The notes beneath the pieces were generated by a model that was not told the origin of the DNA, ran no database searches, and was given only the letters and a program-made list of their open reading frames with translations. Of a stretch of 64,000 nucleotides of DNA, positions 10,555 through 19,922 are shown piece after piece. Made by a program: the position numbers and the translations under genes. This DNA is from Alloyangia pacifica (lineage in GTDB: Bacteria > Pseudomonadota > Alphaproteobacteria > Rhodobacterales > Rhodobacteraceae): positions 1,752,001 through 1,816,000 of the forward strand of contig NZ_CP022189.1 in the NCBI RefSeq assembly GCF_003111685.1, in the 5' to 3' direction. Positions within the stretch are counted from its first letter, which is position 1; each line of letters starts with the position of its first letter.

Positions 10555-11883
10555 ATGGACGCCCCTGCCACCGGAACACTCGACGCGGCCTTCTGGATGA
10601 CCTCCGCCGCGATCCTGCTGCTCATTCTCTTCTCGGCTTTCTTCTCCGGCTCCGAGACCGCGCTGACCGCCGCCTCGCGCGGGAAACTGCGCGCCGCCAT
10701 GGACCGGGGCTCGCGCGGCGCCGCGCTGGCGCTGAAGATCACCGAGGACAACGAGCGGCTGATCGGCTCGGTGCTGCTGGGCAACAACCTGGTCAACATC
10801 CTTGCCACCTCCCTCGCCACGGCGCTGTTCACCCGGCTGCTCGGCGATGGCGGCGTGGCGATGGCGACACTGATCATGACCTTCCTCGTGCTGATCTTCG
10901 CCGAGGTGCTGCCCAAGACCTATGCCATCACCAACCCCGAGGCCGCGGCCGCCACCGTGGCCCCGCCGATCCGTCTGGTCATCCTGATCTTCTCGCCCGT
11001 GGTGGCGGCGATCCGCGCGCTTGTGCGGGTGCTGCTCAAGCTCATCGGCGTACAGACCGACCCCGACAGCCAGATCCTCGCCGTGCGCGAGGAGATCGCC
11101 GGGGCGCTGCAGCTCGGCCACTCGGAAGGCGTGGTGGAAAAGGAAGACCGCGACCGCATTCTCGGCGCGCTCGACCTGGCCGAGCGCACGGTCGAGGAGA
11201 TCATGCTGCACCGCTCGGGGATCGAGAGCATCGACGCCGAAGCCGAGCCGCGGGCGATCCTGCAGCAGTGCCTCGACAGCAACCACACCCGCCTGCCCGT
11301 CTACCGCGGCGAGCCCGAGAACATCATCGGCATGGTGCACGCCAAGGACCTGCTGCGCGCCATGTATGACACCATGGCGCAGGCTGGCGAGCGCGGCTTC
11401 GCGGCGCTCGACGACTTCCGCATCACCGAGGTGATGATGAAGCCCTACTTCGTGCCCGACACCACCACGCTCGCCGACCAGATGCGCAACTTCCTGCGCC
11501 GCCGCACGCACTTCGCGCTGGTGGTGGATGAATACGGCTCGCTGGAGGGGCTGATCACCCTCGAGGATATCCTCGAAGAGATCGTCGGCGAGATCGCCGA
11601 CGAGCACGATCCCGACGCCGAGCATCAGGTCAGCGCCGGCGAAGATGGCTGGTTCTGGCTCGATGGCGCGATGACCATCCGCGATCTCAACCGGGCCGCC
11701 GACTGGTCACTGCCCGACGACGAGGCGAACACCATCGCCGGCCTCGTCATTCACGAGGCGCAGATGATCCCCACCGTCGGCCAGCGCTTCAGCTTCCACG
11801 GCTTCCGCTTCGAGGTCATGGAGCGCGAGAACAACCGGATCACCCGGCTGCGGGTGCGGCCCGTGGAGCCTTTGCCGGCGTGA
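10555..11883 (+). CDS. CNNM/CorC-HlyC family transporter-associated protein (DUF21-CBS-CorC)
   Basis: A 442-residue membrane protein. The N-terminal DUF21 domain has about four hydrophobic segments (residues 12-160, starting AAILLLILFSAFFSGSETAL), then a CBS pair (about 205-345; HTRLPVYRGEPENIIGMVHAKDLL and FALVVDEYGSLEGLITLEDILEEIVGEI), then a C-terminal CorC_HlyC domain ending RLRVRPVEP. Members are linked to magnesium or cobalt efflux; older names call them haemolysins. The start is the ATG following CGGACGT at 10555. The last 44 bases overlap the convergent kinase gene. Confidence 0.92.
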   Translation: MDAPATGTLDAAFWMTSAAILLLILFSAFFSGSETALTAASRGKLRAAMDRGSRGAALALKITEDNERLIGSVLLGNNLVNILATSLATALFTRLLGDGGVAMATLIMTFLVLIFAEVLPKTYAITNPEAAAATVAPPIRLVILIFSPVVAAIRALVRVLLKLIGVQTDPDSQILAVREEIAGALQLGHSEGVVEKEDRDRILGALDLAERTVEEIMLHRSGIESIDAEAEPRAILQQCLDSNHTRLPVYRGEPENIIGMVHAKDLLRAMYDTMAQAGERGFAALDDFRITEVMMKPYFVPDTTTLADQMRNFLRRRTHFALVVDEYGSLEGLITLEDILEEIVGEIADEHDPDAEHQVSAGEDGWFWLDGAMTIRDLNRAADWSLPDDEANTIAGLVIHEAQMIPTVGQRFSFHGFRFEVMERENNRITRLRVRPVEPLPA

Positions 11884-13006
11884 CCGGCGCATCGGCGGCA
11901 GGGTCGATCGGAAGCTCGGCCTCGAGCACGTAGCCGCCCGGCTCGCGCCGCTCGAGCACCGTGCCGCCCACCTGGCTCACCGCCGCCTCGAGCAACCGCG
12001 CGCCGAGCGCGGACGTGGCCAGCGCATCCAAGGTGGAGCCCGGCTCGGGGCCGGTGCCGTTGTCGCGGCAGGTAAAGAGGATCCGGTTCACCCCGGCCGG
12101 GCGCATCTCGAAGCGGACCACTGGCGCGGCGTCGCTGTCATGGAAGGCATATTTCATCGCATTGGCGGCGAACTCGTTGGCGATCACCCCAATCGAGGCC
12201 GCGACCCGCGATTCCACCTCGGTGCGGGGCACGTCGACCTCGAAACGCACCTCTGAAGGCGCATGACGCTGCAGCAGCGTGGCGACGCGCGTGAGATACG
12301 TGTCGAGCCGCACGAAGTGCATCTTGGACGTCAGGTTCAACTCGGCATGCAACTGCGAGACCGAATCCACCCGCCGCGCGATGGCGTCGAGCGCGTCGCG
12401 GGTCTCGGACTCGGCCGAGCGGGCGCGGTAGAGCCGGATGGTCGAGGCCACGGTCTGCAGCGAGTTCTTCACCCTGTGGTCGATCTCCTCGCGCAGGATC
12501 TCCTTGTTGTGCAGGGCGCGTTGCAGGTCGAGTTGACGCATGACTTGCCCGGCCATGACCTTGAGCAGCTTGCGCTGCTGGGCGGTCAGCTTGCGCGGCC
12601 TGTGGTCGAGCACGCAGAGCGTTCCGATGGTATGGCCGCTGCGGGTCACCAGCGGCGCCCCGGCGTAGAAGCGCATGGACGAAATCGGCCCGCAGCAAAG
12701 CGGGTTGTCGGCACTGCGCAGGTCAAGCAACGTGTCCTCGATCTCGAGGATCTCCTCCGACAGGATCGCATGGGAACAGATCGATTGCTCGAGCGGCGTC
12801 TGGCCCGGCTCCATCCCGAAACGCGCCTTGAACCATTGCCGGTGCTCATCGACGAGGCTGATCAGAGCGACCGGCACCTCGAGCAGCGAGGCAAGCAGTT
12901 CCACCACCTCGTCGAAGGCCGGATCGGGAGCGCTGTCGAGCACGCCAAAGCTGCGCAGCTCGGCGAGACGTTCGAGCTCATCATCCGATTTCCGTGCGAG
13001 TACCAT
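11840..13006 (-). CDS. GAF-domain sensor histidine kinase of the HWE/HisKA_2 type
   Basis: A 388-residue soluble kinase. The GAF domain covers about residues 25-165 (VALISLVDEHRQWFKAR; FYAGAPLVTRSGHTIGTLCVLD). The H-box is REEIDHRVKNSLQTVAS with the phospho-accepting His in DHRVKN. It is followed by a HATPase region (VIANEFAANAMKYAF; RDNGTGPEP). The DHRVKN box and lack of a classical HisKA domain mark the HWE/HisKA_2 class that often feeds the alphaproteobacterial general stress response (PhyR). No PhyR, NepR or sigma gene is nearby, so that link is inference. Its 3' end overlaps the CorC-type gene by 44 bases. Confidence 0.9.
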   Translation of the reverse strand: MVLARKSDDELERLAELRSFGVLDSAPDPAFDEVVELLASLLEVPVALISLVDEHRQWFKARFGMEPGQTPLEQSICSHAILSEEILEIEDTLLDLRSADNPLCCGPISSMRFYAGAPLVTRSGHTIGTLCVLDHRPRKLTAQQRKLLKVMAGQVMRQLDLQRALHNKEILREEIDHRVKNSLQTVASTIRLYRARSAESETRDALDAIARRVDSVSQLHAELNLTSKMHFVRLDTYLTRVATLLQRHAPSEVRFEVDVPRTEVESRVAASIGVIANEFAANAMKYAFHDSDAAPVVRFEMRPAGVNRILFTCRDNGTGPEPGSTLDALATSALGARLLEAAVSQVGGTVLERREPGGYVLEAELPIDPAADAPVTPAKAPRAAPAAG

Positions 13007-13321
13007 TGTCCGAAATTGCCCCTTTTCACCGGAACCTGCGAGGCGCTGGGGGCGCGTGCCGCAGGCAGTCTCTCAGACATAGTAGCAGGCAAGGTACCGC
13101 CAAGGCCATTGTGCCTCCCGTTCGACCATCACGCCGCCAGAACCGCGGAGTCCCGGCGAGTTTACACATTTTTTGTGAATTTGTTGCTTAAGCTTGCGCG
13201 TCAGACCACCCCGCTTCACCAGTTTCCCCGCCCGCCGACCGCGCCCGCGGGATCACGCCGGACCTGCCCGACCGCCGAGAAAGCCCGTCGGGGTCTCTGG
13301 CTTTGCTGTATAAGGAGTTCC
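13007..13321. other. Divergent intergenic region
   Basis: About 315 bases between the leftward kinase and the rightward nucleotidyltransferase with no credible gene. Around 13160-13195 it is AT-rich and contains the dyad CACATTTTTTGTG, a plausible promoter or operator site. GGAG at 13314-13317 is the ribosome site of the next gene. Confidence 0.4.
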
Positions 13322-13936
13322 ATGGGAGGAATCGCTGTTTTGATTCCCGCCGCCGGCGCAAGCAGTCGGATGCGCGGGGCCGACAAGCTGCTGAAGCAGG
13401 TCGGCGGCCGGGCGCTTCTGCGCCGTCAGGCAGAGGAAGCGCTGCGCGCGGCCAACCACGTGACGGTCACCCTGCCCGATCACGACCATCCGCGCGCCGC
13501 CGCGCTGGCAGGTCTGCCAGTGCAACTTGTTGCCGTCCCGGATGCCTGCCACGGCATGTCCGCCTCGCTGCGGCGCGGGGTCGGCATGCTGCCACCCGGG
13601 ATCGACGCGCTGATCGTCTTGCCCGCCGACATGCCCGAGCTAACGTCCGAGGATATCCTCAAGCTCGTGCGGGGCTTTCGCGCCATGCCGCAGCCAACGC
13701 TGCAGCAGGGCTGTGCGGAAGATGGCACGCCGGGGCACCCGGTGCTGTTCCCGGCCGATTGCTTCTCGGCGATGCAGATGCTGGACGGGGACGAGGGCGC
13801 GCGCAGCGTGCTCGCCGCCAACCGCAACCGGCTGCGCCGCGTGACCCTGCCGGGGAACCGCGCGCTGATCGACCTCGACACGCCAGAGGCATGGCGAGAC
13901 TGGGAACAACGCCAGGACGCGCTTGACCCCTGCTGA
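13322..13936 (+). CDS. MobA-like nucleotidyltransferase (molybdenum cofactor cytidylyl/guanylyl-transferase family)
   Basis: A 204-residue NTP-transferase of the MobA/MocA fold. The N-terminal nucleotide-binding loop is PAAGASSRMRGADKLL, the metal-binding stretch LIVLPADMPELT is typical, and GTPGHPVLFP matches MocA-type enzymes that transfer CMP or GMP to molybdopterin. AAGGAGTTCC precedes the start. It stands alone with no xanthine dehydrogenase or moco genes next to it, so the exact nucleotide and target enzyme are open. Confidence 0.85.
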   Translation: MGGIAVLIPAAGASSRMRGADKLLKQVGGRALLRRQAEEALRAANHVTVTLPDHDHPRAAALAGLPVQLVAVPDACHGMSASLRRGVGMLPPGIDALIVLPADMPELTSEDILKLVRGFRAMPQPTLQQGCAEDGTPGHPVLFPADCFSAMQMLDGDEGARSVLAANRNRLRRVTLPGNRALIDLDTPEAWRDWEQRQDALDPC

Positions 13937-13962
13937 GCCGCGGCCTCCGCCCAACGTGCAAG

Positions 13963-13994
13963 AAAAAACCCCAGGACGCGCCGCGCCCCGGGGT
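13963..13994 (-). terminator. Terminator of the Hint-domain gene
   Basis: Read on the minus strand: ACCCCGGG and CCTGGGGT form an 8-position stem with one mismatch, followed by TTTTTTC. It lies about 80 bases past the stop of the leftward gene and also faces the convergent nucleotidyltransferase. Confidence 0.7.
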
Positions 13995-14074
13995 CTTTGG
14001 TTCGCCGCAGCGCCGCCCCACCAGCGACGCAGCGACGAGCTGCATCCTTTGCGGCCTCCCGTTCAGCCGACCAG

Positions 14075-16183
14075 TCAGCCGACCAGCAGTTGCGCCTCGT
14101 GCTTCTTCAGCGAGCGACGGGCTGCGCCATAGGCCTGCAGGCCCTCTGCGTGCTCAAGCTCAGGGAAAAGTGCAAAAATCTCTTCGCGTTGCGCGTCGCC
14201 GATGCCCTTGAGCGTGTAGTCGCCGGGCTGGAAGCTCTCGGTCCAGGCGCCGTTCGACAGCACCATCTCGTGCTGGTCGAACATGAAGTGGATGTAGGCG
14301 ACGCCCGTGGTGTCGACCTCGTCCACGCCCTTGAGCCCGGTCAAGTGCTTGGCGGCCGCGAGAACCTCGCGCTCTTCGAAGTAAAGCGCGGTGCGGTCAT
14401 TGGCGACCAGAACGCGGTGGTTCGGCGAGACCAGCAGGTCATGCTCCGGAAGGTTTTTGCCGAGCGCACCTTTCTGGATCAGCACCGGGCGCAGATGCGG
14501 CTGGCGGGCCAGTTCGAAGCCGGTGAGCTCCTTGCGGCCGACCCAGCGGATCTCCTGGATGCCGTTGTCGCGGGTGATGACGCGGTCGCCGACCTTGAGG
14601 TCCTCGACCAGGCGCTCGCCCTGCGGCGTGGCGATCAGCGTGCCCGGGGTGAAGCAGGGCATCACCTCGACCGTGACATAGGCGGTGTCGGTGCCGCCGT
14701 GGCCATCGTCGATGGTATAGGAGAAGGCATCGTAGCCGGTGAAGCCCTCTTCGGCGGTGTAGGACACGGTGCCGTCGTCGTTGAGCGTGGCGGTGCCGTT
14801 GGTCGGCTCGCCGATGCTGGTGACGGTCAGCGTATCGCCGTCGGCGTCGCTGTCGTTCTCGGTCGGATCAAAGGTCGCCGTCGAGTTGCCGGTGGCCTGG
14901 TAAAGATCGTTCAGCGCGTCGGGCGGGGTGTTCTCGCCATCGGTCGGCGTGGTCGGGATGCCGGTGTTGACCGTGACGGTGCCGGTGTCGGTGCCGCCTT
15001 GGCCATCGTCGATGGTGTAGGCGAAGCTATCCTCGCCGGAATGCCCTTCGTTCGGCGTATAGGTGACAGTGCCATCGGCATTCAGCGTCACCGTGCCATT
15101 GCTGGCATCGCCCACGCCGGTGATGGTCAGATCATCGCCATCCACATCGGTGTCATTCACGGTCGGATCGAGCGTGACCGGGGTGTTGCTGCCGGTGGTG
15201 GCAAAGTCATCTTCGGCCACGGGATCGTCGTTCACCGGGTAGACGGTGATCGCCACATGACCGGTGGCGGAATTGCCCGAGGGATCCTCGACCGTATAGG
15301 TGATCTCGGCGTCGCCATTGTAATCGGCGTCGGGGGTGAAGGTCAGGGTGCCGTCGCCGTTGTTCACGACCGTGCCATGCGTGGCGGTGGCGGAGGTGAC
15401 GGTCAGCGGATCTCCGTCGGGGTCGCTGTCATTGGCCAGCACGTCGATGGTGACGGCAACGTCCTCGTCGGTCTCGGCGGCGTCATCCTCGGCCACTGGT
15501 CCGCTGTCTGCGACGTCGCAGGTCGTGAAGCTCACGTCCGAAATCAGCACGCCCTGCGTCGAGTCTCCGCCGTTCCCGTAGACCACCTCGATGCGCGACA
15601 CCGGACCGGCGATCGAGACAAGCACGCTGCCGTCCTGCTCGGCGAAGCCAGTAATGTCCTCGCCGATGGCGGTGCCGCCGCTGGTGCTGGTGCTGCCGCC
15701 AAGCGCGGTCAGGGTGACCTCGACTGGGGCACCCTCGGCGTCGAAGGCAAGGATCGTGACATTGTCCTGGAAGTCGATGCCGCCCGGCGTGAGGGTCGCG
15801 TCGCCGGCCAGATCCCCGAGGTCGGAGCCCGCGCCGCCATCCACGTCGTTGAGCACGAAGGAGACGTTCTGCACCTCGTCGGTGTAGAGTTCGTTCGAGG
15901 AACTGAAGTCGAGCACCGTGGTCGAGGTCGCCGAGACAGTGCCGCCATCCCCGCCTTCGCCGAAGAGCTTCAGGTGCGAATTGGGGTTGATCGAGGACCC
16001 TTCGGGCACGTAGCCGTCGTATGCGGCGGTGAAAGCCTCGGCCCCCGTGTCCTGCGCCTCGAAGGAGATGGCGACGTTGACGCCGCCGGTATCGACGGTG
16101 GTCGCGGAGCCACCGGTCGACGTGTCCGCCAGCGTGGTTCCCATCGCACCAAGCGATACCCAGTTCAGAAACAAGTCAGCCAT
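14075..16183 (-). CDS. Hint-domain protein with tandem cadherin/Ig-like repeats, probably type I secreted
   Basis: A 702-residue acidic protein without a signal peptide. About residues 1-205 form an unassigned beta-rich domain rich in Asp, Gly and Thr. Three Ig/cadherin-like repeats of roughly 95 residues follow (PVAEDDAAETDEDV; PVAEDDFATTGSNT; PPDALNDLYQATGN), each with DPDGD or DADGD calcium-type loops. A C-terminal Hint (hedgehog/intein) domain starts CFTPGTLIATP, with GDRVITRDNG and SPNHRVLV supplying the Cys and His typical of autoprocessing. Such proteins in Rhodobacterales are thought to leave by type I secretion. No ABC exporter genes are adjacent. GAAGGG before the ATG at 16183 supports the start. 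Confidence 0.88.
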   Translation of the reverse strand: MADLFLNWVSLGAMGTTLADTSTGGSATTVDTGGVNVAISFEAQDTGAEAFTAAYDGYVPEGSSINPNSHLKLFGEGGDGGTVSATSTTVLDFSSSNELYTDEVQNVSFVLNDVDGGAGSDLGDLAGDATLTPGGIDFQDNVTILAFDAEGAPVEVTLTALGGSTSTSGGTAIGEDITGFAEQDGSVLVSIAGPVSRIEVVYGNGGDSTQGVLISDVSFTTCDVADSGPVAEDDAAETDEDVAVTIDVLANDSDPDGDPLTVTSATATHGTVVNNGDGTLTFTPDADYNGDAEITYTVEDPSGNSATGHVAITVYPVNDDPVAEDDFATTGSNTPVTLDPTVNDTDVDGDDLTITGVGDASNGTVTLNADGTVTYTPNEGHSGEDSFAYTIDDGQGGTDTGTVTVNTGIPTTPTDGENTPPDALNDLYQATGNSTATFDPTENDSDADGDTLTVTSIGEPTNGTATLNDDGTVSYTAEEGFTGYDAFSYTIDDGHGGTDTAYVTVEVMPCFTPGTLIATPQGERLVEDLKVGDRVITRDNGIQEIRWVGRKELTGFELARQPHLRPVLIQKGALGKNLPEHDLLVSPNHRVLVANDRTALYFEEREVLAAAKHLTGLKGVDEVDTTGVAYIHFMFDQHEMVLSNGAWTESFQPGDYTLKGIGDAQREEIFALFPELEHAEGLQAYGAARRSLKKHEAQLLVG

Positions 16184-16910
16184 CGTTACACCCTTCAACT
16201 CAAGAACGGGGACTTCCCCGCGCCGCGGCAGCGGCATCCGGCGCAACTGCGCCGCATCGCCCCGTCCCCGTCCTCTCCGCGTGTCCGGTGGCCTGCATGC
16301 CGGGCAGCGGCAAAAGCAGTGCGACTGGTGCCGGGCACATCTGCCCCACACCATCGGTCACATCCTCAGCGGATGACTTGAGATCGGCGGCCGCCCCCGG
16401 CCTGTCTTTCGTCGCCCCCCAGTCGGGCTTAACAAACTACTTAGAGCCAGGCCGCGCGTTAACAAAGCCAAAAGTGGCGCTCAGGTGGCGATTGATGTCC
16501 AAATATGGGCCGGTTTCTCCTGATCGTCGAGAAATCTGCCGCAAATGTGTCGAAATATTGTTTCCAATTTATTCTTCCCCGGAGACGCCGAAAGCTGCGT
16601 TTTCCCGCCATTTGCCGCAGGGTCCGCCGGGAAGGCCGCTCTGCGTTGTCCCCAAGGTGGAAACAGAGGTAGCGCCCAAACCCGCAGTCCACGCCTGCCG
16701 GTAGTCCGTCAAAATTACGGCACATCTGTCCCGACAAGCGAACCAATCTTACTCAAATTGAAAGATTGCCCCGGTGACCCCTGATTGAAGCGCCGATTTC
16801 TCCGAATCAAACCTGGGAATGTGACCGCAATCCGGCAGCGGACTCATGACCAACCGCCCCCCTCCCGCCGCCATATCCGAGCCTCATTGCGCAGCCCACC
16901 CGCCAAACGC
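16184..16910. other. Long AT-richer upstream region of the Hint-domain gene
   Basis: About 730 bases without a convincing gene on either strand. Short open frames here lack ribosome sites and family likeness. The centre (16425-16600) is clearly AT-richer than its surroundings, consistent with a long regulatory leader for the leftward secreted protein. Confidence 0.5.
16429..16466 (-). promoter_or_regulatory. Paired TTAACAAA boxes upstream of the Hint-domain gene
   Basis: Two identical octamers TTAACAAA at 16429-16436 and 16459-16466, start to start 30 bases, near three helical turns. They are candidate binding sites for one regulator dimer pair. The protein that would bind is unknown. Confidence 0.35.
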
Positions 16911-16936
16911 AAAACGCCCCCGGCCGGAGGCCGGGG
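16911..16936 (-). terminator. Rho-independent terminator after purS
   Basis: On the minus strand the stem CCCCGGCC / GGCCGGGG with a TCC loop is followed by GCGTTTT. It lies about 50 bases beyond the purS stop and ends the purC-purS transcript. Confidence 0.85.
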
Positions 16937-16983
16937 ACGTCTGCATCTCACGATGGGCTTTTCGGCCGATCCGCCTGAGCGGA

Positions 16984-17214
16984 TCAGAGCATCTCGATCT
17001 GGTAGCTCTCGATCACGGTGTTGGCGAGCAGCTTCTCGCACATCTCCTTGACCGTCGCCTCGCCGGTGCCTTCGGCCAGTTCCAGGTCGATCACCTTGCC
17101 CTGACGCACGGCGCCCACGCCTTCGAAGCCGAGCCCGCCAAGCGCGTGGCGCACGGCCTCGCCCTGCGGGTCGAGCACGCCCTCTTTCAGCATCACATGC
17201 ACACGTGCCTTCAT
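16984..17214 (-). CDS. purS: Phosphoribosylformylglycinamidine synthase subunit PurS
   Basis: A 76-residue PurS, the small subunit that joins PurL and PurQ in converting FGAR to FGAM in purine synthesis. The start MKARVHVMLKEGVLDPQG is diagnostic, and GKVIDLEL plus the C-terminal LLANTVIESYQIE complete the family. I took the ATG at 17214 rather than 17220 because GGAGAG sits 6-8 bases ahead of it; the earlier ATG is almost on top of that site. It follows purC by 88 bases. purQ, a common next gene, is absent: a terminator follows instead. Confidence 0.95.
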   Translation of the reverse strand: MKARVHVMLKEGVLDPQGEAVRHALGGLGFEGVGAVRQGKVIDLELAEGTGEATVKEMCEKLLANTVIESYQIEML

Positions 17215-17302
17215 GGCCATCTCTCCGTTCTTCGCGAAGGGGCTTTGCCCCTCATCGTTCCCAAATCAGGTAAATCGCAGCGCCGCCTCCGGCGTTACGC
17301 TT

Positions 17303-18064
17303 TCAATTGATCAGCTTCGGCTTCGACACGTGGGTGGCCTGCTTCGGCATCACGCCCAGACGGCGCGCCACCTCGGTGTAGGCGTCGGTCAGCGAGCCGA
17401 GATCGCGGCGGAACACGTCCTTGTCGAGCTTCTGGCCTGTCTCGATGTCCCAAAGGCGCATCGAGTCGGGCGAAATCTCGTCGGCGACGATCAGCCGCTG
17501 GAAGTCGCCGTCATAGACGCGGCCGATTTCGATCTTGAAGTCGACGAGGCGAATGCCGACGCCATACATCAGGCCCGAGAGATAATCGTTCACCCGCAGC
17601 GACAGGCTCAGGATGTCATCCATGTCCTGCTGCCCGGCCCAGCCGAAGGCGGCGATATGCTCTTCGGTGACCAGCGGGTCGCCCAGCTTGTCGTCCTTGT
17701 AGCAATATTCGACGATCGGGCGCGGCAGCGCGGTGCCCTCTTCGAGACCCAGGCGCTTGGCCAGCGAACCCGCGGCGTAGTTGCGCACGATCACTTCCAG
17801 CGGGATGATCTCGCAGGCGCGGACGAGTTGTTCGCGCATGTTCAGCCGCTTGAGGAAGTGGGTCGGCACGCCGATGTTGTTGAGGCCGGTCATGAAGAAC
17901 TCGGACAGGCGGTTGTTCAGCACGCCCTTGCCCTCGATCACGTCCTTCTTCTGCGCGTTGAAGGCGGTGGCGTCGTCCTTGAAGTACTGGACGATGGTGC
18001 CCGGCTCGGGGCCTTCGTACAGAATCTTTGCCTTGCCTTCGTAGATCTTCTTGCGCCGTGCCAT
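17303..18064 (-). CDS. purC: Phosphoribosylaminoimidazole-succinocarboxamide synthase (SAICAR synthetase)
   Basis: A 253-residue PurC, ligating CAIR and aspartate with ATP in purine synthesis. Visible signatures: [13 protein letters not shown] at the N-terminus, the [16 protein letters not shown] segment, [16 protein letters not shown], and [10 protein letters not shown] near the centre. Length is normal for the class. It is the first gene of a purC-purS unit reading leftward; purB, purL and purQ are not in the window. Confidence 0.97.
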   Translation of the reverse strand: MARRKKIYEGKAKILYEGPEPGTIVQYFKDDATAFNAQKKDVIEGKGVLNNRLSEFFMTGLNNIGVPTHFLKRLNMREQLVRACEIIPLEVIVRNYAAGSLAKRLGLEEGTALPRPIVEYCYKDDKLGDPLVTEEHIAAFGWAGQQDMDDILSLSLRVNDYLSGLMYGVGIRLVDFKIEIGRVYDGDFQRLIVADEISPDSMRLWDIETGQKLDKDVFRRDLGSLTDAYTEVARRLGVMPKQATHVSKPKLIN

Positions 18065-18226
18065 GGGAATCCTTTCGCCCGGGGCCGCGTATCGGCCGCT
18101 GCGTCTTGTCCGCCCTCATAAATCAAGGCTGCCCTTGCCGCAAGCGGCCTGCTTTCACTTGAGCCAGCGCAATATCCAATACACCCGATCCGCGCTATAG
18201 TTGGGCATTCTCAGGAGGGGTTTCCA

Positions 18227-18538
18227 ATGACGACTTTCGACAATCGAGAACAGGCGTTCGAGAACAAGTTTGCCCGCGACGCGGAGCTGCACTTCCAGGC
18301 CGAGATGCGCTGCAACAGGAAGCTCGCCCTCTGGGCCGCTGAATTGCTCGGGAAATCAGAGCCCGAGGCCGGTGACTACGTGGCACAGCTCATCAAGGCC
18401 GAGCTGGACGCGGCGGGCCATGCCGGAATCGCCCGGGTCGCGGGCGATCTCGGTGACAAGGCCAGCGCCGAGGAGATCGCCCGCAAGCGCGCGGCTTTGC
18501 TGGCCGAGGCGCGCCAGGAAATCCTCGACGAAGGCTGA
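18227..18538 (+). CDS. DUF1476 protein, F1-ATPase inhibitor zeta subunit
   Basis: A 103-residue, charged, helical protein of the DUF1476 family, which in Paracoccus and relatives is the zeta subunit that blocks ATP hydrolysis by F1FO-ATPase. The N-terminal inhibitory stretch begins MTTFDNREQAFENKFARD; KLALWAAELLG and the C-terminal ARQEILDEG region fit. AGGAGGGG lies 12-15 bases before the start. It is restricted largely to Alphaproteobacteria, which supports the host assignment. ATP synthase genes are not adjacent. Confidence 0.92.
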   Translation: MTTFDNREQAFENKFARDAELHFQAEMRCNRKLALWAAELLGKSEPEAGDYVAQLIKAELDAAGHAGIARVAGDLGDKASAEEIARKRAALLAEARQEILDEG

Positions 18539-18584
18539 CATCGGGGGCGGGGCGCGCGATGTCCGGCGCGCCGCCCCTGCGCCA

Positions 18585-19868
18585 TCAGCGCGCGATGACG
18601 ATGTCCGCGCGCAGACCGCCAAGCGTGTCGCTCTCACCCAGCCGCAGCACGCCGCCATGGGCGCGCGCGACATCCGCCGCGATCGCCAGCCCCAGCCCGA
18701 CGCCTGTGCCGCGGTCCTGGTTGCGCGCCGGGTCGAGCCGGGTGAAGGGCTTCATCGCCTCCTCGCGCCGCTCCGGCGCAATCCCCGGCCCATCGTCCTC
18801 GACCCGGATCCGCAGCGACTTGTCCGTGAGGGTCACCGAAACCTCGCAGCGGGTGCCATAGCGCACCGCGTTTCCGACGAGGTTCTCCAGCGCCCGGCGC
18901 AGCGCCACGGGGCGCACGCTCACCTCGCCCGTCCCCTCGATCTGCCCCAGGCTCACCGCCTTGCCGCTGCGCTGCGCATCGGCCACCACCGAGGCGGCCA
19001 GCGCCACCGGATCCACCGGCTCGGCCACCCCGTCCTGCGAATTGCCGCGGGCGAAGTCGAGGAAGGCGTCGATGAGCCGCTGCATGTCGTCAACGTCGCG
19101 CTCGAGCGGCTCGCGGTCCGCGTCGTCAAGCATCGACAGGCCAAGCCGCAGCCGGGTGATCGGCGTGCGCAGGTCATGGCTGACCCCCGAGAGCATCATC
19201 GTCCGCTGCTCGATCTGCCGCTCGATCCGGTTGCGCATGTCGAGAAAGGCACTGCCCGCCGCACGCACCTCGACCGCCCCGCCCGGCTGATAGGGCACAT
19301 GCCGACCGCGGCCAAAGGCCTCGGCGGCCTCGGCCAGCCGGGTGATCGGGCGCAGCTGGTTGCGCAGGTAGAAAAAGGCGATCAGCGTCATCAGGATGCC
19401 GAAGACCATCATGTTGACCAAAAGCTGGTGCGGGTTCGAGGCCGAGGCGCGCTGGCGCGAGAACTCCACCTTGTAGAGCGTGCCGCGCGAGCCGCGCAGG
19501 TAGAGCTCGACGTCATTGTCATTGGGCAGCATCACCCGCAGCACGCCGGGCACGAAACCGCGCAGCGTCTGCGTGACCACGATGCCCGAGAAGTCGAACC
19601 AGCGCCGCTGGTCAGCCGGGGGCAGCGCCGCCTCGCCCACCTCCCGCATCTTCAGCCCGAGCGGCGCTGCGGCCGCCGGCGCGTGCAGCGCATAGCGCAC
19701 GTCGCGCGCCACGCCGCGCGTCATCTGCTGCGAGACGCCCTCGAAATGGCGTTGCACAAACACCACCGAGACCACCAACTGAATGGTGAAGACCGGCAGA
19801 ATGAGGATCAGCGCCGCACGCGCGTAGATGCCGCGCGGCATGTAACGTTTGAGCCACTGGAAGAACAT
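18585..19868 (-). CDS. EnvZ-like two-component sensor histidine kinase
   Basis: A 427-residue membrane kinase. Transmembrane segment one lies at about residues 15-38 (ARAALILILPVFTIQLVVSVVFV), followed by a periplasmic domain of some 115 residues. A second membrane segment (VNMMVFGILMTLIAFFYL) leads into a HAMP linker (LRPITRLAEAAEAFGRG), the H-box SGVSHDLRTPITRLRLGL, and a HATPase domain (LVGNAVRYG; VEDDGPGI; GVGLGLAI). The HAMP and H-box sequence are EnvZ-type. The matching OmpR-like regulator gene would lie upstream on the same strand, but an MBL hydrolase gene occupies that place on the opposite strand. The partner is therefore elsewhere. Confidence 0.92.
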   Translation of the reverse strand: MFFQWLKRYMPRGIYARAALILILPVFTIQLVVSVVFVQRHFEGVSQQMTRGVARDVRYALHAPAAAAPLGLKMREVGEAALPPADQRRWFDFSGIVVTQTLRGFVPGVLRVMLPNDNDVELYLRGSRGTLYKVEFSRQRASASNPHQLLVNMMVFGILMTLIAFFYLRNQLRPITRLAEAAEAFGRGRHVPYQPGGAVEVRAAGSAFLDMRNRIERQIEQRTMMLSGVSHDLRTPITRLRLGLSMLDDADREPLERDVDDMQRLIDAFLDFARGNSQDGVAEPVDPVALAASVVADAQRSGKAVSLGQIEGTGEVSVRPVALRRALENLVGNAVRYGTRCEVSVTLTDKSLRIRVEDDGPGIAPERREEAMKPFTRLDPARNQDRGTGVGLGLAIAADVARAHGGVLRLGESDTLGGLRADIVIAR

Positions 19869-19922
19869 GCGCTAACCCTAGCCGAGGCGCCGCGGCGCCA
19901 CCATCTGCAAACGAGAGCCAAG

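Noticed and set aside
16429..16466. CtrA binding site (TTAA-N7-TTAA)
   Set aside because: The spacing is eight bases and the second half is TTAG; the boxes are better described simply as repeated TTAACAAA.
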